Shown in pieces: positions 1 to 13,214 of a stretch of DNA of 64,000 bases. The translations under genes were made by a program, and so were the position numbers. The first letter of the stretch is position 1; every line of letters starts with the position of its first letter. This stretch comes from Isoetes taiwanensis (taxonomy: Eukaryota; Streptophyta; Lycopodiopsida; Isoetales; Isoetaceae): assembly GCA_021234155.1 (NCBI GenBank), contig JAJEKV010000025.1:14998390-15062389 (forward strand), given 5' to 3'. Under the pieces are notes generated by a model, which was given only the letters and a program-made list of their open reading frames with translations, was not told where the DNA came from and did no database searches.

Positions 1-410
1 ATGGTATGCTAGTTCGGTTACATGTACTCACAATCATCTCAAGTTTTTGTTGTGCATGTTAGAGACATGCATTGTAAGGTTTAATGCCTTTACGGAGTCA
101 TCTATCTATCTACATACCATACACATAGGCTCATATGATTCAATATAATCATGAATTTGAAAATGGAATTTTCAATATGGAATAAAGGACAAGCCAATCT
201 TGTGTCCTTATCTGCTTGTATCTCCAAGAAAACACATCTGCGACAAACTATGCTTTTTTGAATCTGGAAAAGACACAATAATAGTTATCGTGTTGAAGTA
301 AGACCATAATGCTTTTAATAGAATAGAGCATCCCGTCATTTGTCTGTTTGCTACTTGTGAGAAAGCTTATTTGAAGCAAATAAATTAGCATCCCTAGATC
401 AACACCTAAG

Positions 411-498
411 AACATCTAAACCAACAAATTACTTACACTAGCAGCCTGAACCTATATTAAGGGTAACAATTGCCACTATTTTGCGAGCCTTTTTGCCT
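411..498 (+). repeat. Dispersed direct repeat, copy 1
   Basis: Starts AACATCTAAACC and runs through a segment rich in TTACTTACACTA, AGGGTAACAA and TTGCCACTA. The same order of blocks recurs at 1801-1889 with many substitutions and small indels. No coding capacity is seen. Confidence 0.6.
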
Positions 499-1800
499 AT
501 TCAGCCCTCCTGTAATCTAGGCCACCGGGTTAAGCAAAACATCCTCTGATTTAGGGCATATCCATCCATTCATAATAACATGTTTGCAACACGATGCCTC
601 TGATCCTCTGCGGGCCGGAAAAGCGATTCAATGCACTGTGGCCAAGAAGCGTCATCATAGAGGCTGACATCTTTGTTGGAAGTATTCTCGCCCGACATGT
701 ATACAAAATGGTACGCACAAAGAATGCCCATACTATGTTCAGCAAATGCAAGTAGAATGTTGTTTCCTCATGCGCTTTAATCCTTGGTTTTGCTGTCACA
801 CCAAATGGGAATGGAATTCTCTACATTCAGCCTAATCACTGAAAGAAGAGAATGGAGCCAAATAACTTTACGGCATCTTGATCATCTCTCTACTTGTCTT
901 GCAAGCTTTGTTTGATGAAGGTTGTCACACTATTTCAATATAATTAGTTGAGAATATGGCATTCTACCAAAAGATGCTGCAGGTATACGTACATGGTTGG
1001 CCTTTTAGGTTAATGAGTTCTGGATTTCTTGAAGTTTTATTCTTTGTGCCTTGTCAGCCAAATATTGTTGTTATTGCCCTGGCATAACACACACACTACC
1101 TGACATATTCTCAAGTACATTATTGAGATCAAAACATAGATACAAAATATCTAAGTAACAAAGCAGGGTAAAAAATTTTGGCTGCAGCTTTTCGCTAGAA
1201 TATTATATAAAAGAGGTGCAGATTCGGCCAATGACCGATAATGACCATCATTCGATATATTTGAAAGTGGTTCATGACTTGTGGAACTTTGCAAAAAGTG
1301 GCCATAAAGGATGTAAGATTTTACAATGATCATCTTGTTCATGGAGAACTCTTAACTTCGGTTAATGGAAGCGAGAAATAAGAGTAGGAGGAGTGTCCAA
1401 GCATTTGCTTGCCTGCATTAGGCGGCATTCGGCATTCCATCTTAGTTTCTTTGGATTGAGGGTTGAATGCGATGCCCCAATTTAATATAATTATGGACAC
1501 TTTGTCTCTACGGAAATTATCATCATGGAATATGTGGAGTTCTATTATCTCGAGGCTTCGGGCCTTTGGGTGAGATAATGATAACTCCGCGGACCTTAAT
1601 GCATTTTACGGAACTCTTGAAAATGTTCTGAACCCAATGTAGTAAACTATTTAGGAAGCTGTGTGTTGGGCCAATCATTTATCTAAGCACCACCATGGCG
1701 GTAATAAACAGCTGCTATTCGAAATACAGGGCCAATGATGTCAAAAGAAATTCTCGACTAAATGCAAAAGCAGTACCTTGCACATGTAAAAAGGGAAGCA

Positions 1801-1889
1801 AACATCTAAACCCGACCAATTTACTTACACTAATGCAGACCCCATACTAAGGGTAACAAATTGCCACTACTAGGAGCCTCTGCTTGCCT
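1801..1889 (+). repeat. Dispersed direct repeat, copy 2
   Basis: Second copy of the repeat at 411-498, same orientation, about 1.39 kb away. The blocks AACATCTAAACC, TTACTTACACTA, AAGGGTAACAA and TTGCCACTA are shared. It may mark the ends or subunits of an old element whose middle (500-1800) I cannot classify. Confidence 0.6.
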
Positions 1890-3729
1890 AAATGTAAGCC
1901 CCTCAAGGCCTGACGGCTAACCTAATCTTGCATGCGTGAAAATAACTGAAATCACAAGAGCAGAAAAAAAAGCAACATAAATGAAACTCATCTCCATAAA
2001 CGCAAGGATATGCCATTAAGGTGTCACGTCAAAACAAGAGTGTGCCGCAATTGATGCGCACTTACCTATCGATTTTCTTGGATCTTCCGGCAAGATCCTG
2101 GGCAAAACTACTCATAAATCCTTCACCCGTAGAAATATTTCGAGAAATACAGACCCTGAGGAAAAACAACATAAATTAAATCATCCCCACTAAATCCTTA
2201 CGCTATCCGGCGGATTGAGCCTTGTCAAATATGAGTCATAATAGAGCCACCCGATTGGTGTTCTTTTCACGGCCAGAAACTAAGTCTTAGTTTAAGACAA
2301 ATTCACAGACCATTTTCCATGTGATATACACCATCACATCACCCACCAAGGAGCATCCATGAATACTATGTTTACAAATCATTTTAAAATGAATTTAACA
2401 ACCGCACATGCCAAATTAAGCGATAGATAACAAAACTCACTTTTCCTCTCACTCCCTCAACTTGAATCAACTGAGGTAGAACAAAACAAGATAAGAAATA
2501 CATCAAAGGAGGCATTACATGAAGACCATGGCTCATTTCTAATGCTTTTATCAGTCACATAGCTTAGATGGAGGTGTAAAACTTTTACTGGCGTTCTGAG
2601 AACAAAGCAGAAAGTGAAAATGCTCCATAGATCAACAACCTACTTTGATTAAATTGCGTGAGTTCATTCTCTCTAATGATTTGGAATGAAAGCAACATGT
2701 ATTATGATTCCTTCCAAGCGACCATAATTCCTTCAGAATTCTACTTTGTATACTGCATGAATAGCAACTAAGGATGCTCTGCTATGCACCATGAACTATA
2801 AGCTAAGATGCTATTATACCACTAAAAAGGATGATGTCTATCTAGGATTTAAAAAGAGTCTTACTTTCTGGAAACAACCCATATATATAATCCATTGGAG
2901 TCACTACAATGGAAGAGTCTATAAAAAAACACGATTGAAAGTCACATAGTTTGGAAAAGGCAGTACTTGCAAGAAAAGAGCGTCTAAGAGCTTCCATCCT
3001 CATAAAAGTTAGGCGAAACATAAACAAAACAAATGCAGTGTGAGAAATACGACAATGGCTTGAGAAGAAGAACTAAGGCAACCAAAAGCCGTGAGCAAAG
3101 ATCTTCTGAACTTAGCTTGCCGAAATCTGACTGGCATCGGGAAAATGCAATCTAACAACCACTGCAAAAACCACAATGATCTAAAACCCATATGTCCCGG
3201 TGAACCAAAAAAAAACTAGAGATTGATCACCAATTTGATTTTAAAGAAATGTACCCAAGCAGAAAAAAATCGCCGATCCGGGACATAAATAATGTTGAAA
3301 TGGAGCCATTTCACGCCATATAGGTTTATGAATCACCATTTTGGATTTAAATTCCTCTGAACGTGTTGCCTCTGTTCCTCAGGGTTTCATGTTGTGTGGA
3401 AAAGCGACGAAGTTTTGGTATATGAACAATTTCTTGAAGCAACAAATACTACAAAACTCATGCCTGCCCACTGAGCGATAAGGAAGGGACTGCACGAAAA
3501 GCTTTAAATGCTTTAGAACTTTACCTAGGGACCTCTTCAATGTCGTGACATTAGATTCCCGAAGCATACGAGAAAAAGAGTGCCGACTTCGAGTTTTCCA
3601 GTGAATCAAAACAAACACTTCTAAAACAAACCGCTATCACGCTTGAATACCTCGGGTTAACCGGTTTGAAGCTGACTGCCACAACAGAAGTGACCTAGCA
3701 TTTGACCAATAAAACGATTTTAGCGATCA

Positions 3730-3812
3730 CCGGCCTTATCCTAAGGATATTCTAGCATATACCTACAGTTATACCCGGTTCTACATAAACGAGGTTTGCC
3801 CCTAGGGGGCAG
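3730..3812 (-). repeat. Dispersed repeat with GCCCCTAGGGGC core, copy 1
   Basis: Reverse-complemented, this stretch aligns with 25451-25539: both contain a palindromic GCCCCTAGGGG core, then CAAACC, CTTATG or TTTATG, a CTAGAATAT or CTGGAATAT block, and CCTAGGATA or CCTTAGGATA. It could be an end of an LTR or a MITE; no larger element was delimited. Confidence 0.5.
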
Positions 3813-4214
3813 CTTAAAAAAGGAAGAAAGGTTTGAAGATCTATGTATTTCTATGAAACAGCAAAATCCATAGATTTACTAAAGCTGCGGCAAGTGAACA
3901 ATTGAATTTGGAAAAATATTTCATGGGGGGTAGTTTGTCAAAGCCAACATCTATAAATAATTAACAATATTATTAAAAATGTCATTGAAGATGGCATATA
4001 TTCAAAAGCCAACACACAAATAATTAATCTTCAAAAATATATATGTAATCGCGAAGGTGTATAACGATATCTAGTTTACATAATACTGAAACTTGTCGTG
4101 GCGGCCAAGGCCGCTGTGACATTCTCTTCACACAACTTGTCTGCTCACTAGAACATCGGGGCTGAACTGCATTTTGTTAGCAGCAGTGATTACGTTACTT
4201 GCTGTCCGAGCTGG

Positions 4215-5821
4215 TGTGACGTTCGAAATTCTCGTACTCATCGTATATTCACGGACGAATCACTATACAGGAATCTATCTTCATAGCCTTGTATGCCATG
4301 GGTGTGGCACTAAGGAGCATGACTAAGTTATTCGCCTTAACTTAGCCAACCTTAGTTAAGACCCATTTTCCACGTGGCGCCCAACCTATTGTGGAAGCTC
4401 CCTTCCTGCAGGTGCTACCCTGGAGTCAGTGGCATAACATGCAGCCTAACCTATAAGGCCTAAACCTAACCTAACACGGAGTGCAGGAGAGCCTTCTTAC
4501 AGCTTTCAGGCTCCGTTTGAGAAACCATTCTTGTGGCACAGCATAGCCCAGGCGTGGCCTTGCTCCCAGCAGTGGGGCTACCTGAACTTGCCCGAGAGAA
4601 CCATGGAGAGATGCCGAGTTGGGAGGGAGTGCTTACAGCGACAGGTATGTGAGAGCAAGTGCTCTTTGATCATCTGAGTTAGCACTCCGGATGGAGTTTG
4701 AAAATCTGTTGGCAACTTTAAGTAGAGCCATCCTAGAATCCTTATTCAACATCTTGAACCTAATCAAGGAACCCTATGCCTTTGTAGAAATTGGAAGCAA
4801 TTAGATTTAAAATCATTTAACATAAATGTTTATCATGATATGATGTGTACGTGATGTTGGTTGAGTCATGTTCTCCTCTTGTATTGGGAAGGGGGGTGGG
4901 AATACAGAGCCATATGTGGTATGCTCCTAGTGAATCCCTTAGTTCTGTCGGATTTGCTGACTTTGTGCATAGGAACCCAGGGCTATGAGAGCTATGATGT
5001 GACTGACACTACACAGCGGGGCTAGAGGCAATGGGAGAGGGAGGATCCAGCAGAGTGTCCCGGGGGATCCCCACCAGTGGGCTAGGCATGGTGATCACCC
5101 ATTATTGGGCAGAGCATGGGTCGACACCTCCCCAGAATGGATGTCGCCACAGCACTCTCAGGGTTGCAAGTGTGAAGCTTGGCTCTTGTTTTTGGGGGGA
5201 TTGATCGGGTATGAATGGAGTGTGTAGCCCTGATTAGCCGCCCGTGGGAACCTGAGCCGGGAAGGGGCCAGCCCTTCTGCCTCGACGGACGAGGGAGATA
5301 CAGCACGAGTGATCCCAGGCCGCATTGATGCCATGGGATTGCGTATCAGGAAGGCTAGAAGTCATGCGAGCCTGATTGAGCCCATGCAAAGTATGCACAC
5401 CGGGAGAAGTGAGGATGGAGTGGTCAACCCTAGCCATTGTCTTATGCAGCCCTTGCCATTGACACTTATTCCGTGCAGCTCCTATCGAGGCCTAGCGATT
5501 CGGTCCATCCTCCTTAACAATTCGAGCCATGGGCAGGAGCTCTTATGTTTATGGTTTTACGTTATCTTCTTTGCTCGCCCATGGATATGCTTGATGGTTT
5601 ACCCTTTGAGTAGTATGTTGTATTACTATTACTTATGGATTCGTTGTTTACATAACTTTCATTTGATAGGAGCCGCATAGGGGAAGGCGCGAACTGCCGC
5701 TTACGTGTCCCACATACTAAGTTCTCTGAGTGGGTTGACGGAGGCCCATGCGGTTAACGATGGACGGATGGGGATTTCTGGGAGTATGCGATTCGGTATT
5801 ATGACTAGCAGGGGCGTCTGA
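4215..5821 (+). repeat. 5' LTR of the Ty3/gypsy element
   Basis: About 1.61 kb, similar along its whole length to 14106-15732. Shared blocks include the segment after CTATCTTCATAGCC, the CCTAAACC-rich stretch near 4460, the GTTTATCATGATATGATG block near 4827, and the GGATGGAGTGGTCAACCCTA block near 5413. It begins TGTGACG; its end (CGTCTGA, 5815-5821) is a mutated version of the CGTCACA seen in the 3' LTR. Confidence 0.92.
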
Positions 5822-8800
5822 CCAGTATGAAGAATGTTCTTGGTTGACCAAGTAGCAAATATATCCACGGTCATTGAACTAACTGGCTAAGCTAAGGAAT
5901 GGAGTCGAAATTCCAGTCTTGAACCGCGAAGTATCATGGGAGAAATTTTCCCCATTAAAGTAGGAGTTAAATGGTAGATTAAGTATAGTCAGTGGTAGAA
6001 ATAATATAGTCAAAAGAAACCTTCTAAAGTAAATTTGAGAGCTCCAAATTTGTTCATGAACACCTTTCAAGTGAAAAAGTGAGATAATCGGCTCAAAATA
6101 AAACGAAGAAAATAGTGAAATGACCACTACTTATTTAAAAAGGTGGAAATTTGGAGAAATAATTTAAGTGATTGGGGGGAATTATTAACCCATAGTTATA
6201 ATAAAATTGCAGAAAAGAAACAAGCTAATAAACTATGGAAGCACCTCTACTCCTAAAGTTACAAATGGTAGCTTGAACCTCTCTTTTACTGCCAAGCGAA
6301 TTATAAAAGCTAATCTCAAAATTTGCTGCCACAAGGGGTGTCCTAAACGGGCAGCAGGCGAGATCGATCAAAGGCGCGAAGATAGAGCAAGATCGCTGAA
6401 GGAGCCTACATCAAAGGAAGCTAAGTTGGGAAGACCAAACAAATGCTTCGAGAAGGTTGGAAGCTCCGGCTGCGAGCGTTGAAAGCACTCAGGAATTAGG
6501 CGGCGACAAACAAATTCTTGAGAGCCCTGGGCTTCGACCAGGCGACGAACCGCCACTCAAATACCAGAGGCGAATCGTTTCACTCCGCCAGGAGAACAAC
6601 AACGCCAGAGCGAATGATCGCCAGACTTAGAGATTGAATCGATGGCGATACGTTTACAGCGGGGAGAACAGAAATGCGCCGAGTAACCTCGACAATGAAC
6701 AACCCAACGGGGCGGAAGGAAGAAACAAGTAGCAAACGACCTCAGCGATGGAACAACTAACCGGGGAAAGAACCAAGGGCGACAGCGAAATGGGGACCAA
6801 CCTCAAAATTATCCCCGACAACTCCGTAGCGGGAGAACACGGCGGCAAAAAGGGGGCAGCGGTCATCTGGAAAGAAAGAAGGAAAGAGGCGATAGGCTGA
6901 AGCATAGGAGAGTATGTAGCAAAGGCAAGACAAAGGAAAGGAGGCCGAAGAACAAGACCAGGCCTACGCTCGGCAACCATATCAATTTGAGTCAGGGGGC
7001 AACATCAGCGAAGCTACCGGCTAGAAGCAAGACTATATGGAGTACGAAAGAAGAAAGGCAGCATGCAGGATTTATGCTCACGCCAATGGATCCCGGCAAG
7101 GTGGCCGGAGCCGGTGCGAAAACAGCCCTCCACCACCTGGAAACTCGATTCTCCAGAAGAAAGGATGCCATGGGCCGAAATCCGTGCTGATGAGGCACTG
7201 GCGCTCTCATTACCAGCGTACCCGGTCAGGAAGTGATCGAAAGTCTCTTTTGAAGCGCCTACATCAAATGTCTATCCAGGAGTTCAAGAAGATGGGCCCA
7301 CGACTCTGCTGAACCACATCAGCGGCAGTAGGGATCTTCCACCGGGGGCGACCGCTAAGCAGAGAGACAGATCTGCACCCTTGATGGGCAGGCACGAGAG
7401 TTAGTAGAGGTGGAACCTGGTACAACTTTTGAAAGAGGCAACCTCTGGCAGCGATCCACCAAGCAGGCCCAAGACCTCCACTGGGTGAGGAGGAATTAAA
7501 GGAGAAGCCATTAGAAGAGCCCCGATCCCCTTAAAGATATGTAAATATAGGGTTTTCATATTACATTGTTTTACTCATAGAAGTAATTTACTATAAATTA
7601 ATTAAGCATGGGATATAAAAGCAATTGTATATAAATTAGTAGTAGAATCCTTTGCATCTTGCCAAAATACTCTTAAATTGGCTGCAGTGGCATGATCTAC
7701 TTGATTTGAGGGCCAAAAATTAGTCCAAATTTAATTTTTAAAAAGAAGTTGTTAAGAATGCTTAGAAATTGTCTAAATCTCGATTCTTGGCACTTCAAAT
7801 TTGTTAAAAATATCAAAAATAGCTAGAATTATTGTAGATTTGAGGCATAGCTTGGCGTGCGTTCGACGAATTGCATCATGTGATTCACAGGTTTATATAT
7901 ATAGTATATATATATAGTATATATATATAGTATATATATATATAAATACTGCTCTATGTATATAATATATAAGTCCAAAATTCAACCCGGGTGTTGCGTA
8001 AGCAGCATCTGCGTTCAGCAGCGAGAGGCCATCCGTATGATTCACCCGGGTTTGCCCACTATATATATATACTATGGTCATGCCTATATATATACCGGTT
8101 TCTTGTGCTTTCGACCTTTGTGGGGTTTCACTCACGTTTTACGTCCAAAATGCATTGGAAAAGATTAAAACCTTGTGCACATGCTAGCCTCTTGCCATGC
8201 ATTCTAATGTCTTGTAGCACCCCCATTCTAACTTTCCAATCTATTTTGAACATCTTAAGAATTCCCGATGGCGGGAATTAGACCTCCCCAAACCCCCGTG
8301 CCAACCACTAAGGAGGGCATGGATTTATGTTTGAATTATAATTCTTAATTCAAATTTAAGCTTTAATAATGTTAGATAATATTAATGGCCAAGCCTTGAG
8401 CCCAGAACCAGATCCTTAAAGCTAGATAGAGACAACATACGCACTCACTCCTTACAGCAGTTGGCCAAGCTCTTAACATCTTGCTTGCTTCCCAGGTGAT
8501 ATTTCTTGTCTACATATAGGTGAGTATAATTAAGCATTTTCTTAGAAACCCCAGCTAGTGCCAAGACCTTAGAAATTGTGTCTGCGTTGGTATGATACAC
8601 CAGCTTACAGACATATAGGTGCAATATCAATCAGATGTCTTCAGCCATGCTGTATCACTAGATAATTATCTAGAATACATTCTATCTAGAGCAATTGGGT
8701 CCCCACTTTTCAAAGTACATCCAGGTGAATGGTCTCCTTCTACCACCCCACCAACTTGCTTTCCTGCAATTTGCTAAATAGAGTACCAAATGCTTAAGTG

Positions 8801-10200
8801 GGTCATTTGAGGTAAGTGGATAAAGGCATAAATAGGGTTTGTAGAGTAGTAGATATAAATAAATTGTTCTTACGTGGTAGTATTGGTTACCTTGTGCCCA
8901 GAGCAATAGAAATAGGTCAGGAGAACCTTGGGTGCGGATCCTCGAGCCTGGCAGTGAGACTTGCCTAGAGCAGCAGCTCAACACGAATTGAAGCAGAGGC
9001 AGCTTTATGGAGGGAAACTTCAGCAAATCAAAAGGCAAGAGGTGTCACAGAGAAGCCCGAACCACGAAAAAATAAAGAAAGAATATTAAGGAAGGACGAT
9101 TCGCGACGCTCAAAATAGACCTGGGAGCTGCCAAGAGAGGGCTACCCGCAACAGCCAATGGCCATCATGGCACTTATAAAATAGTCCATTAGCTCCTAGT
9201 CAAAGGATATTCTTCTCCAAATTGCCATATTGTCCAGGAAGGGCCGACATTAATTGTCGCTATGCAGTCGCCCACCAACAAGTAGGCGACTCATCAACTC
9301 AGGAGACATCAAAGGACCGGAGGATGAGGCTGAACATGCCACCCCTCCCTAGGAGAGAGACATGAGATATAGAGGCCCCGCCAGTAGTATAGAGATTCAG
9401 ACTTCAAGCAAGCATCGCCGACTAAGGAAGGTATTACAAGCCACGACATGAGGTGAGCTTCGGGAATAGGAATAGCCAAAGCTGCAACAAGCACAAGCTT
9501 CCTCATCTGGCCCGATGCCAGGAGCAGCTGCATCGGCCTGACTGACACCAACTCACCTCAAGATCCAAGCAATCTTCTACTTTAGAGATTGGAGGTCAAA
9601 CTAATCAAGAAGAGGCATCACGAGGGACCAAATACGGCGTATTAGTCTGATCAGGTCAAGATTGGTCTGCGGATGGATGCAAAACAAACTTCTCTCGAGA
9701 AAAAGAAATTTGCCGCGGTTAGAAGTGGTAAAACACTTTCGACATTGTCTCTTGACCTTACCAACAGCGGCATAAAGCGCCAGATGAAGAATCAAATCAA
9801 CAAGACCAGCACAACCAGCATCAATTCAGGTTAGAAAGAATCATCCTGAATCTAATAACCTTCAAAGCGGTTGATTAAACGAAAAGATTCCTGCGCAGTG
9901 GTGAACATTACCGCTGGCTGCTTGGGATCGCGACAGAAGCGTTATGTTATCTACATGGCAAGTCGCAAGAGGACTAATGTTGGCATGAAACAATCGGCAT
10001 CAACATTAAGGCGGCGGTAGAATATGTTCAGCCAGAAAGAAAGCGGGCATGAACCAGTCATACAACTCCGGATGCAGGATTCTTTCAACAAATTATGGAT
10101 CATGGCCTTGCTACTCCGCGCGACCGCGACTACACCAGCTTTAAGCAAGCTAAAGGACTTCTCGGATAGTTAGGTTTCTTAGAATTATGGGTGATAGCAT
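5822..10200 (+). other. Degenerate 5' internal region of the Ty3/gypsy element
   Basis: Between the 5' LTR and the recognisable pol region. Gag should lie here, but no Gag or zinc-knuckle motif survives that I can see. GC-rich DNA at 6.3-7.5 kb and AT-rich DNA at 7.5-8.7 kb differ in composition, so nested insertions are likely. 7894-7946 is a TATATA(G)-type low-complexity run. Short reading frames here are not supported as genes. Confidence 0.5.
7894..7946. repeat. AT dinucleotide-type low-complexity run
   Basis: Alternating TA runs interrupted by TAG triplets (TATATAGTATATA pattern), inside the internal region of the Ty3/gypsy element. Short further TA runs occur at 8060-8095. Confidence 0.85.
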
Positions 10201-11289
10201 CCATGATGGGATAGGGACTAAATTTCGAAAGTAGTTTTGTCTTTTCTTTTTAGAAGATGGACCCAAGAATTGAGCAAAAGCTCAAGGATTGGGAAGAAAA
10301 ATATATGGAGTTTTAACAATTGTATATACATTCTTTGGCAGATATCCAACATATTGGAACCTCTTCGCGGAGCTTGATCACCTCGCTAAGAAGGATTCAA
10401 TAATAGGATAACCGTTGACCATGTCTATTACAAAGATAAGGAATAATCCGACCAAATGAAGGGAAGCAATCTAATAAGTCCGACCAACTTCTTAGATGGC
10501 ATCAACTCAAAGGTGGGACTATTTCAAGAGGGCAACAAGTAAGAAAGGGGAGATCCTAGAGTATAGATTAGATCTAAAACAAGAATAATTATCTAATCAT
10601 ATAGTTTTTCTATGTGTGCCCAAAAGTAATGTCATGTCGACTAAACTTGTGGCCATAAGATTTATGTAAGTAGTTCTTAACTTGTAATTTTGCACCTTCT
10701 AGATGGTGGACATCTTTAAGAGCAACACTCTTAGAAGTCTAAATCTAGGCCAGTAGTTAAGGCAAGGCTTTAGTAATTGGCAAGCACCAATGGAACAAGA
10801 GTCAAGTTCGACATCAACCAAAGCTGGGCAAAGTAGAGCATCGACACCAACTTATGTACTTTGGCAACTATGACCCTCATAATAAGCATGCAATATTAAA
10901 GCCGGGCTAAAGCAATAATTGATTATTATAAGCAAGAGATACTTATCCCAAAGACCAAAGGGCAAGTACCTTATAATTTAAGTTAAGTAATTCAATCGTG
11001 GTAACGATGTCGTAAGAAGGCAATTACTTAAGTGTGCATCATGAGGAATGAGGTCATACATAAGCTACAAGTTGTGGAAGGCCCGACCATAAGAGTAAGA
11101 AGGAAGATGCTACCAAAACAGTTGCCTTGGCCAATTTCTAAGTAATTAAGAAGTCCCATGATATATCCCTTGATGAAATTTGAGAGCTTTTTGCTCTATA
11201 GAAACATAGAGACCGAAATCACTTGCAGGATGCGCGAGCCCATCAAAGGCTCTTTATAGAATCAAGCACTTCCGGAAGCTAGCAGAGCT

Positions 11290-11800
11290 CAAACGGTGTA
11301 GGAGTTGATTGACTTGGGGACCTCCGCCAAGATGGAAGTCTAAAGATGTATATCAACCATGGGCAGCTCAACAAGCAAACGACATAATGGATCAGCCCCA
11401 AGAAGCGGGATTCTTCTACAAAATCGGCGTAAGCTCGGGCAATCAGCAAATAAGGATGAAGGGGAAGATAATTATAAGACTCCTTCAGAACACCTGCATG
11501 GGCACTATGATTTCACAAGAATGCCCCTAAGTCTATGGAATGCTCCACCAACTTGTGGCGCATTTGAGGATCGACATCTTCGGAAGATTCTTGATGATTT
11601 TCTTCATCAATTCTCTTCGACGACATCGCGATCTACAAAGAAATCAATGGAAGAGCATGCAGCCGTGGAGATGTTAAGACGCCGCCACTCATTGGCAAGC
11701 TTTTGAAGCAGCAATTTGTAATGCCATCTCCACCGCAAGCTTAATCCGGCAAGAAGATAGAAGAAGCCATCTACCCCAACATGGAGTTCAAAGCACATAA
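11290..11800 (+). pseudogene. Ty3/gypsy reverse transcriptase remnant
   Basis: Read across broken frames, this encodes the central RT block of gypsy pol: a segment resembling the Q-I-R-I-K-D-E region, then HLHGHYDFTRMPLSLWNAPP, the counterpart of the conserved GHYEF-MPFGL-NAP motif, then a DDF remnant of the YxDD box followed by an E-E-H segment typical of the stretch downstream of it. The catalytic YVDD is no longer intact. It lies 5' of the integrase remnant on the same strand, as in Ty3/gypsy pol. Stops and frameshifts rule out activity. Confidence 0.85.
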
Positions 11801-12096
11801 TGGGCTAGTCTTTGCAAGAGTGCAAGGACGGATTAAGAAAGAGAAACCTTCAAATATTTTAAAAAGAAGGTAATCTCTAATAGCAAAGAACAATTATGCA
11901 TGCAAAGTATAAGAAGTAAGAAAAATCTTCCGGGACACACACATAATAGCCTTATTTCTACCATGCAAAATTTATAAAGGCCTACTTCAAGATTAGAAGT
12001 AGCTACGCCCCGGATAGGATATGAAGAAGCAGATAGTCGGACATATCCAAGAATGTCGCAGCCAGCCGTGGACAAATATATGAACAATCAATTCCG

Positions 12097-12480
12097 GTGA
12101 GTCATCAAGGGCTGTGCCGGACACTGCCGGAAGTCATCGGCATGGGTTTTATAGTTGGCCTTCCAAGGTTTACAAGAAGCTTTGAAGCCTTGATGGTTGT
12201 GGTATATAGCTTAGCAAAGGGCACATGCTTGCCATGCCACACCATAGACAAGCGGCTTTGCTCACGCCGCGGTGGTCTACATAGGAGATCTTTTAGGGTC
12301 GCATGGAATGCCGCAGGGTCGATCATCACCAAAAGAGATCCCAAGTTCTTTAGCGACGCGTTTAGCAAGACTTCTTCAACACGAAGCTGCACCAACTTGT
12401 TGATGAGTTTTGCTTATCATTTGCAGTCAAATCGGCAAAGGGACCGCATCAACACAATTTTGAGAGCACGTTGAGAAACT
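12097..12480 (+). pseudogene. Ty3/gypsy integrase core remnant
   Basis: Shows GMGFIVGLPRF and a following V-V-V-Y-S-L-A-K segment, the counterpart of the integrase core motif M-D-F-I-x-G-L-P ... V-V-V-D-x-L-S-K. Further on come KRDPKFFSDAF (canonical SDRDPKF) and FAYHLQSNRQ (canonical TAYHPQSDGQ). The first catalytic Asp of MDFI is replaced by Gly, and the Asp before RDPKF is also changed. It sits between RT and the C-terminal domain in normal pol order. Confidence 0.88.
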
Positions 12481-12749
12481 ATGATTGGAACAAGTAATCC
12501 AAATGGGCCGAAAAGTACATCCACCTGGTCAGTACGCATAATAATATGAAGCAAGAGTCATCGAAGATGTCTCCTCCATGATCGGGCCATGTTATCAATG
12601 CTTGACCCTAGTTATGTGGCATAATCTAGTGCCCTAGGTGGAAGTTTCTCAACAACGACGGAGGAGCTTTTGGTAGAAGTGTGGGAATATCTTCAAACAA
12701 AGATGGGCACATCCGAAGAGTCTAGCAGATAGACATAAAACTCCTCGAG

Positions 12750-12965
12750 AGTTGTTTTGTTGTGAGAGATAAAGTTTGGCTCAAGCAAAGGTTAAGCAAG
12801 GAAGCCAAGATCGGCAATTGTAAGAAGTCGGCCCCTAGGTGGGCTGTCCGTTCAAGATCTTGGAGAAGAGTGGGCCCCAAGCCTACAAGTTGGACCTCTC
12901 CCGGCCCACCTTAAGGTCTTCCATGTGAGTTTATTGAAAAGGCACGATCCTAACCCCTGAGGAGG
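12750..12965 (+). pseudogene. Ty3/gypsy integrase C-terminal domain remnant
   Basis: Across two frames this encodes V-R-D-K-V-W-L-K followed by G-P-F-x-I-L-E-x-V-G-P-x-A-Y-K-L-D-L and a terminal V-F-H-V-S-L-L-K-R segment. That is the canonical order of the gypsy integrase GPY/F module and its HVSxLK motif. A further open stretch to 13212 may be an untranslated or fast-evolving tail. Confidence 0.82.
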
Positions 12966-13214
12966 TTTGGATACTCCAACTTTGTTGGAAAATGACTTGA
13001 GGATCAAGTTGAAATTGTGCCTGAATTGCTTCTTGATAAGTCATTCAAGAGGACTAGGTGATCTAAATTCCTCCAGCCAGCTGGTCAAGGGAAGCACTTG
13101 CCCTGAAGAAGATGTCCGGGTATTCAGCGGGGATTTGGAAGCAATACCCGAGTTTATGAAGGAGTTGCCAACAGTCATCCTAATTGATCTACCCGACTTC
13201 GCCAGAGGTTAGCT

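Larger units (their letters stand above)
1..4209. other. Non-coding, repeat-derived DNA left of the retrotransposon
   Basis: AT-rich DNA with no reading frame I can tie to a family. Short minus-strand frames at 551-799, 1151-1342, 2842-3191 and 3379-3618 have no motif I recognise and are not listed as genes. It contains one copy pair of a dispersed repeat (411-498 and 1801-1889) and one copy of a repeat that recurs in reverse near 25.5 kb (3730-3812). The last bases abut the target duplication of the Ty3/gypsy element. Confidence 0.5.

Noticed and set aside
551-799. Minus-strand 82-codon frame, with an alternate frame reading DVSLYDDASWPQCIESLFRP
   Set aside because: Coding-like in feel, but no family recognised and no splice or neighbour support, so it was not listed as a gene.
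5822-5834. Primer-binding site for initiator-Met tRNA after the 5' LTR
   Set aside because: Only a weak match to the TGGTATCAGAGC type; too degraded to call.
6207-7312. Several 60-108 codon frames on both strands in GC-rich DNA
   Set aside because: They lie inside the dead gypsy internal region, overlap each other on opposite strands and lack Gag or other motifs.
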